Notes: generated by a model not told the origin, from the letters alone. 5,226 bases of DNA from Actinobacteria bacterium UBA3120 (GCA_002365735.1 DEZY01000152.1:8875-14100), one strand, 5' to 3'; positions 1 through 5,226 are shown, numbered from the stretch's first letter. Made by a program: numbers and translations.

Positions 1-172
1 GCAAGACAAGAAAGCAGTTACCGCTTACATCATGGCTTTACAGGAAGCACCGAGCCCCGGTGGCCTTTCCCTTGGCCGACTCGGCCCAGTTGTTGAGGGC
101 CTATTCATGTGGGTTGCCGTCTTTGCCGCGCTGATTGCAGCGGCCGTCTGGATCGGAATCAAAGCGCGATGA
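1..172 (+). CDS. qcrC: QcrC, cytochrome bcc complex diheme cytochrome c subunit (3' end only)
   Basis: This is the C-terminal 56 residues of the diheme cytochrome c subunit of the menaquinol:cytochrome c reductase; the gene enters from the left edge and stops at TGA 170-172. The fragment shows the typical QcrC end: a helix leading to a [10 protein letters not shown] segment (fragment residues 20-29) followed by VVEG, then one hydrophobic helix (about residues 34-53) and a short basic tail (KAR). In actinobacterial QcrC this last helix anchors the protein in the membrane and packs against QcrB. The two CXXCH heme sites lie upstream, outside the window, so they cannot be checked. The stop codon overlaps the qcrA start (ATGA, 169-172). 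The call rests on the recognisable C-terminal motif plus the gene order with qcrA and qcrB. Confidence 0.9.
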   Translation, partial: QDKKAVTAYIMALQEAPSPGGLSLGRLGPVVEGLFMWVAVFAALIAAAVWIGIKAR

Positions 173-1233
173 CCGCACTCACTCCCACTGAAAATACACC
201 TAATGAGCACGAACACTCGGCGCCAGCGAAGCTGGGCTACTCGCCGGTTGCCGAGATTCCGCACCGGTTGCGCGTAACCGACACCGATCCCAAAGCAGCC
301 CGTCGAGCCGAACGCCAAGTTGCCTCCATGTTTGCGCTCTCCATGTTCTTCGTGGTGCTTTCAGTTGCCGCTTATGTCATGATCGACAAAACCAGCATCG
401 TGTACATCCCGGTTCTTGGTGAAGTAGGCGCGAGCAATGTTGCCCTCGGCTTTACTTTCGGGATCGCGGTGTTACTGATCGGCGCCGGTGCAATTCAATG
501 GGCAAAGAAACTCATGCCAGACGTTGAAGTTGTGCAGGATCGCCACGACATGGTGTCCGACTCGCAAGAAGATGATCTCGCTGTCGCGAACTACGAACGT
601 GGCAAGGACGAATCTGGTTTCGCCCGTTATAAAATTATTCGGCGCACCTTACTGGGGGCGCTAGCATTTTTTCCCATCCCGATCGTTGTCGTTCTGCGTG
701 ATCTGTGGGTCACCCCGGCCGGCGAAAACCCCACTGAGATCCTGTCGCACACCCTGTGGGCCAAAGGAAAAAGAATCGTTTCCGACGGCACCTACCAGCC
801 TGTTCGCCCCGAAGACCTTCCCGTTGGCGGCCTCGTGTCCGCTCTACCCGAAGACCTTATGGAGGTCCAAGAAGAAGAACACAACCTCAACGCCCGGGGC
901 AAAGCCGCGATTATTTTGGTGCGCATGGATCCCGACCAGATTCGCTCCCAGCAGGGTGAAGGCTGGGACTACAACGGGATCTTGGCTTACTCAAAGATCT
1001 GCACCCATGTGGGTTGTCCCATTGCACTATACGAACAGCGCACGCACCACTTATTGTGCCCGTGCCACCAGTCAACCTTCGATCTTGCTGACTCTGGCGC
1101 GGTAATTTTTGGGCCCGCTGCCCGAAATATGCCGCAGTTGCCAATCTCGGTAGATGAGGAAGGATATTTAGTAGCGGTTGAGGACTTTTCCCAACCAGTG
1201 GGACCTAGTTTCTGGGAGCGAGATAGAGCATGA
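169..1233 (+). CDS. qcrA: QcrA, Rieske iron-sulfur subunit of the cytochrome bcc complex
   Basis: This 354-residue Rieske protein takes electrons from menaquinol at the QcrB site and passes them to QcrC. A hydrophilic N-terminus is followed by three hydrophobic segments (about 51-72, 88-111 and 158-176), as in actinobacterial QcrA. The C-terminal Rieske domain has box I CTHVGC (278-283) and box II CPCHQS (297-302). The expected 2Fe-2S ligands are Cys278, His280, Cys297 and His300, and Cys283 and Cys299 form the expected disulfide; GPAARN follows at 315-320. Arg158-Arg159 just before the third membrane segment fits the Tat-dependent insertion known for Streptomyces QcrA. I chose ATG 169 because it overlaps the qcrC stop (ATGA); an upstream in-frame ATG at 109 would lie within qcrC and add 20 unconvincing residues. 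The gene overlaps qcrB by ATGA, so translational coupling is likely at both ends. Confidence 0.97.
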   Translation: MTALTPTENTPNEHEHSAPAKLGYSPVAEIPHRLRVTDTDPKAARRAERQVASMFALSMFFVVLSVAAYVMIDKTSIVYIPVLGEVGASNVALGFTFGIAVLLIGAGAIQWAKKLMPDVEVVQDRHDMVSDSQEDDLAVANYERGKDESGFARYKIIRRTLLGALAFFPIPIVVVLRDLWVTPAGENPTEILSHTLWAKGKRIVSDGTYQPVRPEDLPVGGLVSALPEDLMEVQEEEHNLNARGKAAIILVRMDPDQIRSQQGEGWDYNGILAYSKICTHVGCPIALYEQRTHHLLCPCHQSTFDLADSGAVIFGPAARNMPQLPISVDEEGYLVAVEDFSQPVGPSFWERDRA

Positions 1234-2972
1234 GTGCAACAACAGATCATCCGATTGAGCAGGTAGGTGGCGTGACCGCCAAATACGTGGATCAGCGCCT
1301 CGGTAGCAACAAGTTTCTCGGGCGCAACCTGGGCAAAGTATTCCCAGATCACTGGTCCTTCATGCTCGGTGAAATTGCCCTGTACTCATTCATTGTTGTA
1401 CTTCTTACCGGCACCTTTTTGACGTTGTTCTATGACCCCAGCATGGTCGAAGTGGTGTACAACGGGGCATATGTGCCGCTCAAAGGCGTCGAGATGTCAC
1501 AGGCCTACGCATCTACGCTCGACATCTCCTTCGAGGTTCGCGGTGGCCTGCTGATTCGCCAAATGCACCACTGGTCAGCCCTCATTTTCGTTGCCGCAAT
1601 TGCGGTTCACATGTTTCGCGTTTTCTTCACGGGGGCGTTCCGCAAGCCACGTGAATTCAACTGGCTTGTTGGTGTGGGGCTCACCGCTCTGGCCTTGGGT
1701 GCTGGCTTCACGGGCTATTCACTCCCCGACGACCTTCTCTCAGGTACCGGTCTTCAAATTATTCGAGGAATTTTGCAGTCCATCCCGCTTGTGGGAACGT
1801 GGGCAGCGTTTCTCGTCTTCGGCGGTGAATTCCCTGGAACCGAGATTATTCCCCGGCTCTACGCGGCACACATTCTATTAATCCCCGGACTCCTCCTGGG
1901 TCTGATCTCCGCCCACCTCATGATGGTCTGGACCCAGAAGCACACCCAGTTCCCTGGACCAGGTCGCACCAACAACAACGTTGTGGGCTACCCGCTGCTG
2001 CCCGTCTACATGGCAAAGGCCGGCGGCTTCTTCTTCATTGTCTTCGGCATCATCGCCCTGATCGGTGGGCTGGTCACGGTCAACCCGATCTGGATCTTCG
2101 GTCCGTACATGCCAGATCAAGTTTCAGCGGGCACCCAACCCGACTGGTATATCGGTTGGCTTGATGGCGCCCTTCGCCTCATGCCCAACTGGGAAAGCGT
2201 AATCGCTGGGTTCACCATCTCCTGGAACGTATTGATCCCATCTGTCGTGATTCCCGGAATTCTCTTTACCGCTCTAGCGTTCTATCCGTTCCTTGAGGCG
2301 TGGGCCACCGGTGACAAACGCGAACACAACTTACTTGAGCGACCTCGTAACGCACCAGTTCGCACCAGCATCGGCGTCGTTGCAATTGTCTTCTACGGAA
2401 TCCTCTGGATCGGTGGCGGTAACGACATCATCGCAACCACCTTTAATCTTTCCTTCAATGCGCTCAGTTGGACTTTGCGAATATTGCTGATTGTCGCTCC
2501 CCCGATTGCCTTCGTAGTCACCAAACGCATCTGTCTGGGGCTGCAACGCAAGGATCGCGAGAAGCTCCTGCACGGCTACGAATCAGGCCGAGTGTTGCGC
2601 TTGCCACACGGTGAGTTCATCGAGGTTCACCAGCCACTGAACTACAAGGAGCTCGCAGTTATTTCTGCCAAGGAAGACCTGCCCGTCCTCCCCGCGCCGG
2701 TAAAAACTGATTCCGATGGAGTGCGCAACCCCCATTACCGGGTTGATCAGCTCCGGCACAAAGTTTCGAGTTTCTTCCTGCGGGACAACATTGAGCGTCC
2801 CACCGACGCCGAGATCGAAGCGGGCCAAGCCCACGCCGCCCACAGCGCCGCACTCGAAGCACCACTGCGCGAATATGAAGACCTCGATCAAGATCCGGTC
2901 GGTCACGGTGGGGTCCTGCATCACCCAGGGATGCCCCTGACCAATCAAGAACAGATTGACCAACGCCAATAA
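1230..2972 (+). CDS. qcrB: QcrB, cytochrome b subunit of the cytochrome bcc complex
   Basis: This 580-residue membrane protein carries hemes bL and bH and the menaquinol-binding sites. About eight membrane helices are visible (roughly 44-68, 111-135, 143-165, 206-235, 262-285, 323-352, 379-397 and 411-431). The likely heme ligands are His113 and His127 in helix B (14 apart) and His214 and His229 in helix D (15 apart, the spacing of cytochrome b6 rather than mitochondrial cytochrome b). The quinol-site motif appears as PDWY (304-307), with Asp where mitochondrial proteins have Glu. After about residue 431 comes a hydrophilic tail of roughly 150 residues, rich in His and acidic residues near its end; such a tail is usual in actinobacterial QcrB. 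The ATG overlaps the qcrA stop and has a GGGAG at 1214-1218. The last 25 codons before the final Gln and stop are duplicated at the right edge of the window. Confidence 0.98.
   Translation: MSATTDHPIEQVGGVTAKYVDQRLGSNKFLGRNLGKVFPDHWSFMLGEIALYSFIVVLLTGTFLTLFYDPSMVEVVYNGAYVPLKGVEMSQAYASTLDISFEVRGGLLIRQMHHWSALIFVAAIAVHMFRVFFTGAFRKPREFNWLVGVGLTALALGAGFTGYSLPDDLLSGTGLQIIRGILQSIPLVGTWAAFLVFGGEFPGTEIIPRLYAAHILLIPGLLLGLISAHLMMVWTQKHTQFPGPGRTNNNVVGYPLLPVYMAKAGGFFFIVFGIIALIGGLVTVNPIWIFGPYMPDQVSAGTQPDWYIGWLDGALRLMPNWESVIAGFTISWNVLIPSVVIPGILFTALAFYPFLEAWATGDKREHNLLERPRNAPVRTSIGVVAIVFYGILWIGGGNDIIATTFNLSFNALSWTLRILLIVAPPIAFVVTKRICLGLQRKDREKLLHGYESGRVLRLPHGEFIEVHQPLNYKELAVISAKEDLPVLPAPVKTDSDGVRNPHYRVDQLRHKVSSFFLRDNIERPTDAEIEAGQAHAAHSAALEAPLREYEDLDQDPVGHGGVLHHPGMPLTNQEQIDQRQ
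2892..2966 (+). repeat. Direct repeat, copy 1: 3' end of qcrB
   Basis: This stretch covers qcrB codons 555 to 579 and recurs at 5152-5226, 2260 bases downstream in the same orientation. 70 of 75 positions agree, and the 45 bases 2922-2966 are identical to 5182-5226. Differences fall at 2894, 2897, 2903, 2920 and 2921. The first three are silent third-position changes in qcrB; the last two together turn His564 into Arg in the other copy. Similarity stops upstream of about 2892. It may continue past 2966, but the window ends in the second copy. Inside the repeat is a short inverted repeat, CAGGG-ATGC-CCCTG (2926-2939). Confidence 0.95.
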
Positions 2973-2981
2973 GCACAACTC

Positions 2982-3025
2982 AATAGTTATGCCCCACTGC
3001 CTAAGCGGTGGGGCTTAACTATTTT
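2982..3025 (+). terminator. Strong hairpin terminator between convergent qcrB and dehydrogenase genes
   Basis: The core stem pairs GCCCCACTGC (2991-3000) with GCGGTGGGGC (3005-3014) across a CTAA loop, with one U-G pair. It is extended by AATAGTTA (2982-2989) pairing with TAACTATT (3016-3023) after a U-U mismatch, giving 18 paired positions. A T-rich run (TATTTT, ending at 3025) follows on the plus strand, as expected for intrinsic termination of the qcr operon. The AT-rich outer arm also gives the minus strand a weaker T-containing end, so the element may work in both directions. It begins 9 bases after the qcrB stop and ends 16 bases before the dehydrogenase stop. Confidence 0.88.
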
Positions 3026-3041
3026 ACGGTCAATATTTGCG

Positions 3042-4064
3042 TCAGTCGATTGTAACTATGACCTTGAGGTCGGCCGGGTGGCTTTGTGAATGAGCCAGGG
3101 CAGCTTCTGCGTCCTCGAGTGGGTAGTGCGCACTCACCACCGATGCTACGTCTATCAGCCCTCGTTCAACCAATGAAATCGCGGTCGGGTAAGTGTTGGC
3201 ATAACGGAAGGTTCCCGTGACCCATAATTCCTTGCCCTGAATTTGATCAACCGGTAGACCAACAATGCTGTGCGGCGCCATACCCACCAACACCACCGTT
3301 CCTGCCGGGGCTATCACGGCAATGCCGGTTGCTATCGCGCTCTCGTTGCCACTGCAGTCAATGAACACGTCAGGAGTTACAGACCCGTTCCCAAGATCAG
3401 ATGGATCCACAGCAACAAACCCTAAAGCGGCTGCAGCCTCACGTCGATCCCCATTAATGTCGAATAACACAACGCTCATAGCTCCCGATGCTCGAGCGAC
3501 CATTGCAGTGAGAAGCCCAACCGGACCACACCCGGCGATCAACACATTGCTGGAAGCGTCAATAGAAGACTTCCGCGCGGCCCAGACCCCCACCGACAAC
3601 GGTTCCATCAAGGCACCTTCGTCGAAGGTCATTGAGCCCGGAAGCACGTGCGCAAAATCTTCAGGGAGCGTTACGAACTGCGCGAACGCGCCATCAATGG
3701 GTGGCGTTGCAAAGAACCGAACGTCGGGGCACAGGTTGTAACGGCCCTCCCGGCATTGAACACACCCAGAGAAGTCACCGCACGGAACACCAGGCTCCAG
3801 GGCAACCCGATCCCCCACCTTCAACTTGCTCACCATTGACCCAAGGCCAACGACTTCCCCGGACGCTTCGTGACCGAGAACCAGATCAGACTCAACAACG
3901 TATGGACCAATTCGACCGTGCGACCAGTAGTGGATGTCAGAGCCACAGATTCCCACGGATTTAACCGCAACGAGCACCTCGTGAACTCCGGGCTCTGGTA
4001 TTGCTCTGGATTCCATGTGCATGGACAAATCCGGTGAAAGAACATTGACTTCTTGCTGGCTCAT
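3042..4064 (-). CDS. Zinc-dependent, NAD-linked polyol dehydrogenase (sorbitol/xylitol dehydrogenase type)
   Basis: This 340-residue medium-chain dehydrogenase probably oxidises a sugar alcohol to a ketose with NAD+ in the cytoplasm. The N-terminal catalytic domain has GICGSDIHYWSHGRIGP (38-54) and GHEASG (64-69). Likely catalytic zinc residues are Cys40, His65, Glu66 and Glu154 (in MEPLSVG). Cys95, Cys101, Cys104 and Cys112 form a structural-zinc lobe with an extra three residues between the first two. The Rossmann motif GCGPVG (178-183) is followed by Asp202 at the end of strand 2, which favours NAD over NADP. Tyr46, Phe118, Thr120 and Arg287-Tyr288 match polyol-pocket residues of animal sorbitol dehydrogenase, as I remember that family. 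Exact substrate (sorbitol, xylitol, iditol or another) cannot be read. ATG 4064 is the only start in the open frame: a TGA lies 12 codons upstream with no other start between. No Shine-Dalgarno is visible. No sugar transporter or kinase is adjacent. Confidence 0.9.
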   Translation of the reverse strand: MSQQEVNVLSPDLSMHMESRAIPEPGVHEVLVAVKSVGICGSDIHYWSHGRIGPYVVESDLVLGHEASGEVVGLGSMVSKLKVGDRVALEPGVPCGDFSGCVQCREGRYNLCPDVRFFATPPIDGAFAQFVTLPEDFAHVLPGSMTFDEGALMEPLSVGVWAARKSSIDASSNVLIAGCGPVGLLTAMVARASGAMSVVLFDINGDRREAAAALGFVAVDPSDLGNGSVTPDVFIDCSGNESAIATGIAVIAPAGTVVLVGMAPHSIVGLPVDQIQGKELWVTGTFRYANTYPTAISLVERGLIDVASVVSAHYPLEDAEAALAHSQSHPADLKVIVTID

Positions 4065-4072
4065 GGCAACTA

Positions 4073-4078
4073 AGCCTA
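4073..4078 (-). promoter_or_regulatory. Candidate -10 element for the polyol dehydrogenase (leaderless arrangement)
   Basis: On the minus strand the hexamer TAGGCT fits the actinobacterial TANNNT -10 pattern and ends 8 bases before ATG 4064. Transcription would then begin at or next to the start codon, giving a leaderless message. That agrees with the absence of a Shine-Dalgarno sequence. There is no good -35 at 16-18 bases upstream, so this is a weak call. Confidence 0.3.
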
Positions 4079-4150
4079 GACGTGGTTGAACTGGGAAATT
4101 TCAGCCATAGTCTCGGCCGCAAACTTTTGGTCGGGGTGGTAGTGAACGGG

Positions 4151-4176
4151 CAACCGCTGGTCAACCGCGACAACCC
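4151..4176 (-). repeat. Three GGTTG-type short direct repeats upstream of the dehydrogenase
   Basis: Read on the minus strand, GGGTTG (4176-4171), CGGTTG (4167-4162) and CGGTTG (4156-4151) occur at 9- and 11-base intervals, about one helical turn apart. Such same-face repeats can bind a regulator. They sit about 90-110 bases upstream of the dehydrogenase start. Short motifs like these also arise by chance, so the assignment is tentative. Confidence 0.3.
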
Positions 4177-4185
4177 AGTTTCACT

Positions 4186-4209
4186 TTGACTGAATCTGGT
4201 TGTAGTCAA
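4186..4209. promoter_or_regulatory. Candidate operator: TTGACT/AGTCAA inverted repeat
   Basis: TTGACT (4186-4191) and AGTCAA (4204-4209) form a perfect 6-base inverted repeat with a 12-base spacer, centres 18 bases apart. The size suits a dimeric regulator binding two adjacent major grooves. The half-sites also resemble -35 hexamers on both strands, but I see no matching -10 at the right distance on either strand. Confidence 0.3.
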
Positions 4210-4368
4210 GCCGAGCCGCTCCTCTGGTCACATTGGCCCACGAGGACCGCCCCGTAATTTCCCAATCCGATCCCCACCCTTATAAAAGTGGTCAAACTGA
4301 TTCGAGCGCAACTTCGTGGGCGCACAGTTCACCCGTCATGGCCGGAGTTTATTCCTCCACCGATCAGA

Positions 4369-4378
4369 AATCATGATT
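4369..4378. repeat. 10-base perfect palindrome AATCATGATT
   Basis: The sequence equals its own reverse complement over 10 bases. It lies 74 bases upstream of the secreted-protein start, where an activator or repressor site could sit. With no second copy nearby, function is unproven. Confidence 0.25.
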
Positions 4379-4388
4379 CATTGGACTA

Positions 4389-4409
4389 GGGCTAACCCCT
4401 CACTAGCCC
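4389..4409. promoter_or_regulatory. GGGCTA/TAGCCC inverted repeat just upstream of the secreted-protein promoter
   Basis: GGGCTA (4389-4394) pairs with TAGCCC (4404-4409) around a 9-base spacer. Three further pairs (ACT 4385-4387 with AGT 4410-4412) are possible if A4388 is bulged. It ends 8 bases before the candidate -35 at 4418, a typical place for a regulator site. No T-run follows on either strand, so a terminator is unlikely. Confidence 0.3.
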
Positions 4410-4417
4410 AGTAAGGC

Positions 4418-4445
4418 TTGATTCGCTAGTTCATCTCGGTACTAT
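4418..4445 (+). promoter_or_regulatory. Candidate sigma-70-type promoter giving a leaderless message for the secreted protein
   Basis: A TTGATT -35 (4418-4423) and a TACTAT -10 (4440-4445) are separated by 16 bases; each matches four of six consensus positions. The -10 ends six bases before GTG 4452, so the expected transcription start is at or within a base or two of the start codon. The lack of a Shine-Dalgarno sequence upstream of 4452 fits leaderless expression, common in actinobacteria. Confidence 0.45.
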
Positions 4446-4451
4446 CTGCAA

Positions 4452-5021
4452 GTGAAACACCTCAGGGTCGCGATAACCAGCCTTGTACTCTCCGTTGTCC
4501 TTATCCCACCCGTGGCAACTGCGCAGCCTGCCGCGCGGGCCACGAGCAAAGCGCTACCGGTTGTTTCCATGTGTCTAGGTGCCGGTCAACACAGTGACTT
4601 GTCGTATCTGAGTGTGACGTCCCGCAAACCCTCAACGATCATCGTTGCTTGTCCAGATGGTGGTGATGACGATCCAAGAGGAGGCACTGGGGATACGTAC
4701 CTCAGCGATATCACTTGGAAGAAGTGGAATAAGAGGACCGCCATTGGCAAAGGAACCCTAAATCTCACGGGCATGCAATGCATCTACACGTCACCAGCTG
4801 ACGGGACACCCAGTGAGGTACAGACCATGTGCGAAAGCTCCGGGGAAGTAGGGAACGTCCCTGTCGTGAAAACATTCGACGCCAAAATTGTTCTGACTGC
4901 ACCCAAAAAGTTCAAAAAGAGTAAGTGGGAATTCACAAAAGTTGGGCTGACGTTTACCAATGGTGGACCCGATGGAAAGACTTCTGCAAAGTACCGTCCC
5001 CCACGAAAAGCCAGCGAGTAA
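4452..5021 (+). CDS. Small secreted four-cysteine protein of unknown function
   Basis: This 189-residue protein has a clear Sec signal peptide: basic start (MKHLR), hydrophobic core (about 7-20) and a likely cleavage at ATA-Q between residues 24 and 25. The mature part of about 165 residues has no further membrane segment and four cysteines (Cys41, Cys67, Cys110, Cys127), enough for two disulfides. The order PSTIIVACPDGG (60-71), DITWKKW (86-92), AIGKGT (97-102), Cys110, Cys127, NVPV (135-138) then a beta-rich end recalls small actinobacterial secreted proteins with an Ile/Leu-x-Trp-x-x-Trp core; that likeness is from memory. GTG 4452 is the only plausible start: a TGA lies 11 codons upstream, and the next GTG (4512) would remove most of the signal peptide. 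By eye its G+C is lower than that of qcrB. No catalytic motif is seen. Confidence 0.82.
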   Translation: MKHLRVAITSLVLSVVLIPPVATAQPAARATSKALPVVSMCLGAGQHSDLSYLSVTSRKPSTIIVACPDGGDDDPRGGTGDTYLSDITWKKWNKRTAIGKGTLNLTGMQCIYTSPADGTPSEVQTMCESSGEVGNVPVVKTFDAKIVLTAPKKFKKSKWEFTKVGLTFTNGGPDGKTSAKYRPPRKASE

Positions 5022-5151
5022 TCAAACATGTACCTTGCGTACCACGATTGCGCAACGACTTGCCGTTGACTTCCACGCCTTGAACATGACGGTGGAATGA
5101 GTCGCTCCCGGTGCCCATACCAGGGGGACAATCCCTACAGCGTCAAGGACG
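5022..5151. other. Non-coding stretch after the secreted-protein gene
   Basis: No convincing gene is present. Short inverted repeats occur: CAACG/CGTTG (5053-5057 with 5064-5068) and TTCCAC/GTGGAA (5071-5076 with 5092-5097). None is followed by a T-run, so I cannot point to a strong terminator for the upstream gene. The frame that runs into the qcrB-like end is open from 5101 (after a TGA at 5098-5100), but before 5152 it has no start codon and does not resemble QcrB. Confidence 0.6.
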
Positions 5152-5226
5152 GACCCAGTCGGCCACGGTGGGGTCCTGCGCCACCCAGGGATGCCCCTGA
5201 CCAATCAAGAACAGATTGACCAACGC
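5152..5226 (+). pseudogene. Diverged, truncated copy of the qcrB 3' end (direct repeat, copy 2; continues past window)
   Basis: In the qcrB frame these 75 bases read as the QcrB tail from DPVGHGGVL to TNQEQIDQR, with a single residue change (His564 to Arg). Five bases differ from 2892-2966; three are silent codon changes (GAT/GAC, CCG/CCA, GGT/GGC) and two fall in the His/Arg codon. This pattern indicates the copy evolved as coding sequence and is not a chance match. The upstream 500-odd codons of qcrB are absent, and no start codon or ribosome site precedes it, so it cannot make a cytochrome b. It may be a gene remnant, the far boundary of an insertion at the qcrB 3' end, or a join between sequences of two related strains. 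The window stops one codon short of the expected final Gln and stop. Confidence 0.85.

Larger units (their letters stand above)
4065..4451. other. Divergent intergenic region, 387 bases, no gene
   Basis: This region separates the starts of the minus-strand dehydrogenase and the plus-strand secreted protein. I find no coding frame that looks real: the one open frame here (minus, 3961-4209) overlaps the dehydrogenase out of frame and has no recognisable protein character. What it does hold is a candidate -10 for each flanking gene, a GGTTG repeat cluster (4151-4176), a TTGACT/AGTCAA inverted repeat (4186-4209), a 10-base palindrome (4369-4378) and a GGGCTA/TAGCCC hairpin (4389-4409). It is long for a bacterial spacer, which fits a regulated divergent promoter region, but no regulator gene lies in the window. 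Confidence 0.75.

Noticed and set aside
109..168. Upstream ATG 109 as the start of qcrA
   Set aside because: It would place 20 extra residues inside qcrC; the ATGA overlap at 169 is the usual coupling arrangement and gives a normal QcrA N-terminus.
987..1352. 121-codon minus-strand open frame across the qcrA/qcrB junction
   Set aside because: It is a shadow of the Rieske coding sequence on the opposite strand; no start context or motif supports it.
2583..2978. 131-codon minus-strand open frame opposite the qcrB tail
   Set aside because: It is antisense to the well-supported QcrB C-terminus, crosses the qcrB stop, and shows no protein-family features.
3265..3741. 158-codon plus-strand open frame opposite the dehydrogenase
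   Set aside because: It lies wholly antisense to a gene with clear family motifs, and its translation is low-complexity Thr/Pro/Ala/Ser-rich with no recognisable domain.
4280..4298. TATAAA-like and TTGACC-like hexamers near 4280-4298 as a promoter
   Set aside because: On the plus strand TATAAA (4281) has no suitable -35. On the minus strand the TTGACC and TATAAG elements are only a few bases apart, so they cannot act as a pair.
4327..4439. PHO-box-like 11-mers at 4327-4337 and 4429-4439, resembling the Streptomyces PhoP motif GTTCA-YYY
   Set aside because: PhoP sites need adjacent 11-base direct repeats; these are about 100 bases apart and each lacks a good partner, so chance is the simpler reading.
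5053..5097. Small inverted repeats after the secreted-protein gene as a terminator
   Set aside because: Stems are only 5-6 bases, and no T-run follows on the plus strand.
4784..5131. 115-codon minus-strand open frame opposite the secreted-protein gene
   Set aside because: The plus-strand frame has a signal peptide and a matching promoter; the minus frame has neither.
5022..5204. 60-codon minus-strand open frame in the right-hand non-coding region
   Set aside because: Part of it is the reverse of the qcrB tail copy; composition is rich in Trp, Pro and Val with no motif or ribosome site.

Overview
The window looks like a chromosomal piece (or contig) from an actinobacterium with a G+C content a little above half by eye. 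The clearest sign is the gene set qcrC-qcrA-qcrB, which encodes the menaquinol:cytochrome c oxidoreductase (cytochrome bcc) in its actinobacterial form. That form has a membrane-anchored QcrC, a Rieske protein with three membrane segments, and a cytochrome b with a long hydrophilic C-terminal tail. The sequence cannot name a genus.

Layout. Positions 1-172 hold the last 56 codons of qcrC. qcrA (169-1233) and qcrB (1230-2972) follow, each joined to the gene before it by a four-base ATGA overlap, so the three genes are read as one translationally coupled operon. A strong hairpin terminator (2982-3025) closes the operon. Facing it on the minus strand is a zinc-dependent polyol (sorbitol/xylitol-type) dehydrogenase (3042-4064). 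A 387-base divergent intergenic region (4065-4451) carries several candidate operator repeats and two candidate promoters. It is followed by a gene for a small secreted four-cysteine protein (4452-5021). The last 205 bases have no intact gene. They end in a diverged copy (5152-5226) of the 3' end of qcrB, cut off by the end of the window.

How the parts work together. QcrA, QcrB and QcrC form one electron-transfer complex that oxidises menaquinol and, in actinobacteria, hands electrons to the aa3 oxidase. The dehydrogenase and the secreted protein have no visible functional link to respiration. They lie between the two copies of the qcrB tail, which makes the 2967-5151 stretch a candidate inserted or rearranged segment.

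The most notable observation is that duplicated qcrB tail. It matches 70 of 75 bases, the last 45 of them without a break, and three of its five differences are silent in the qcrB reading frame. It could be the far boundary of an insertion at the qcrB 3' end, a remnant of a second qcrB, or an assembly junction. I see no integrase, transposase, CRISPR array, tRNA or rRNA. I found no clear evidence of a wholly new system.
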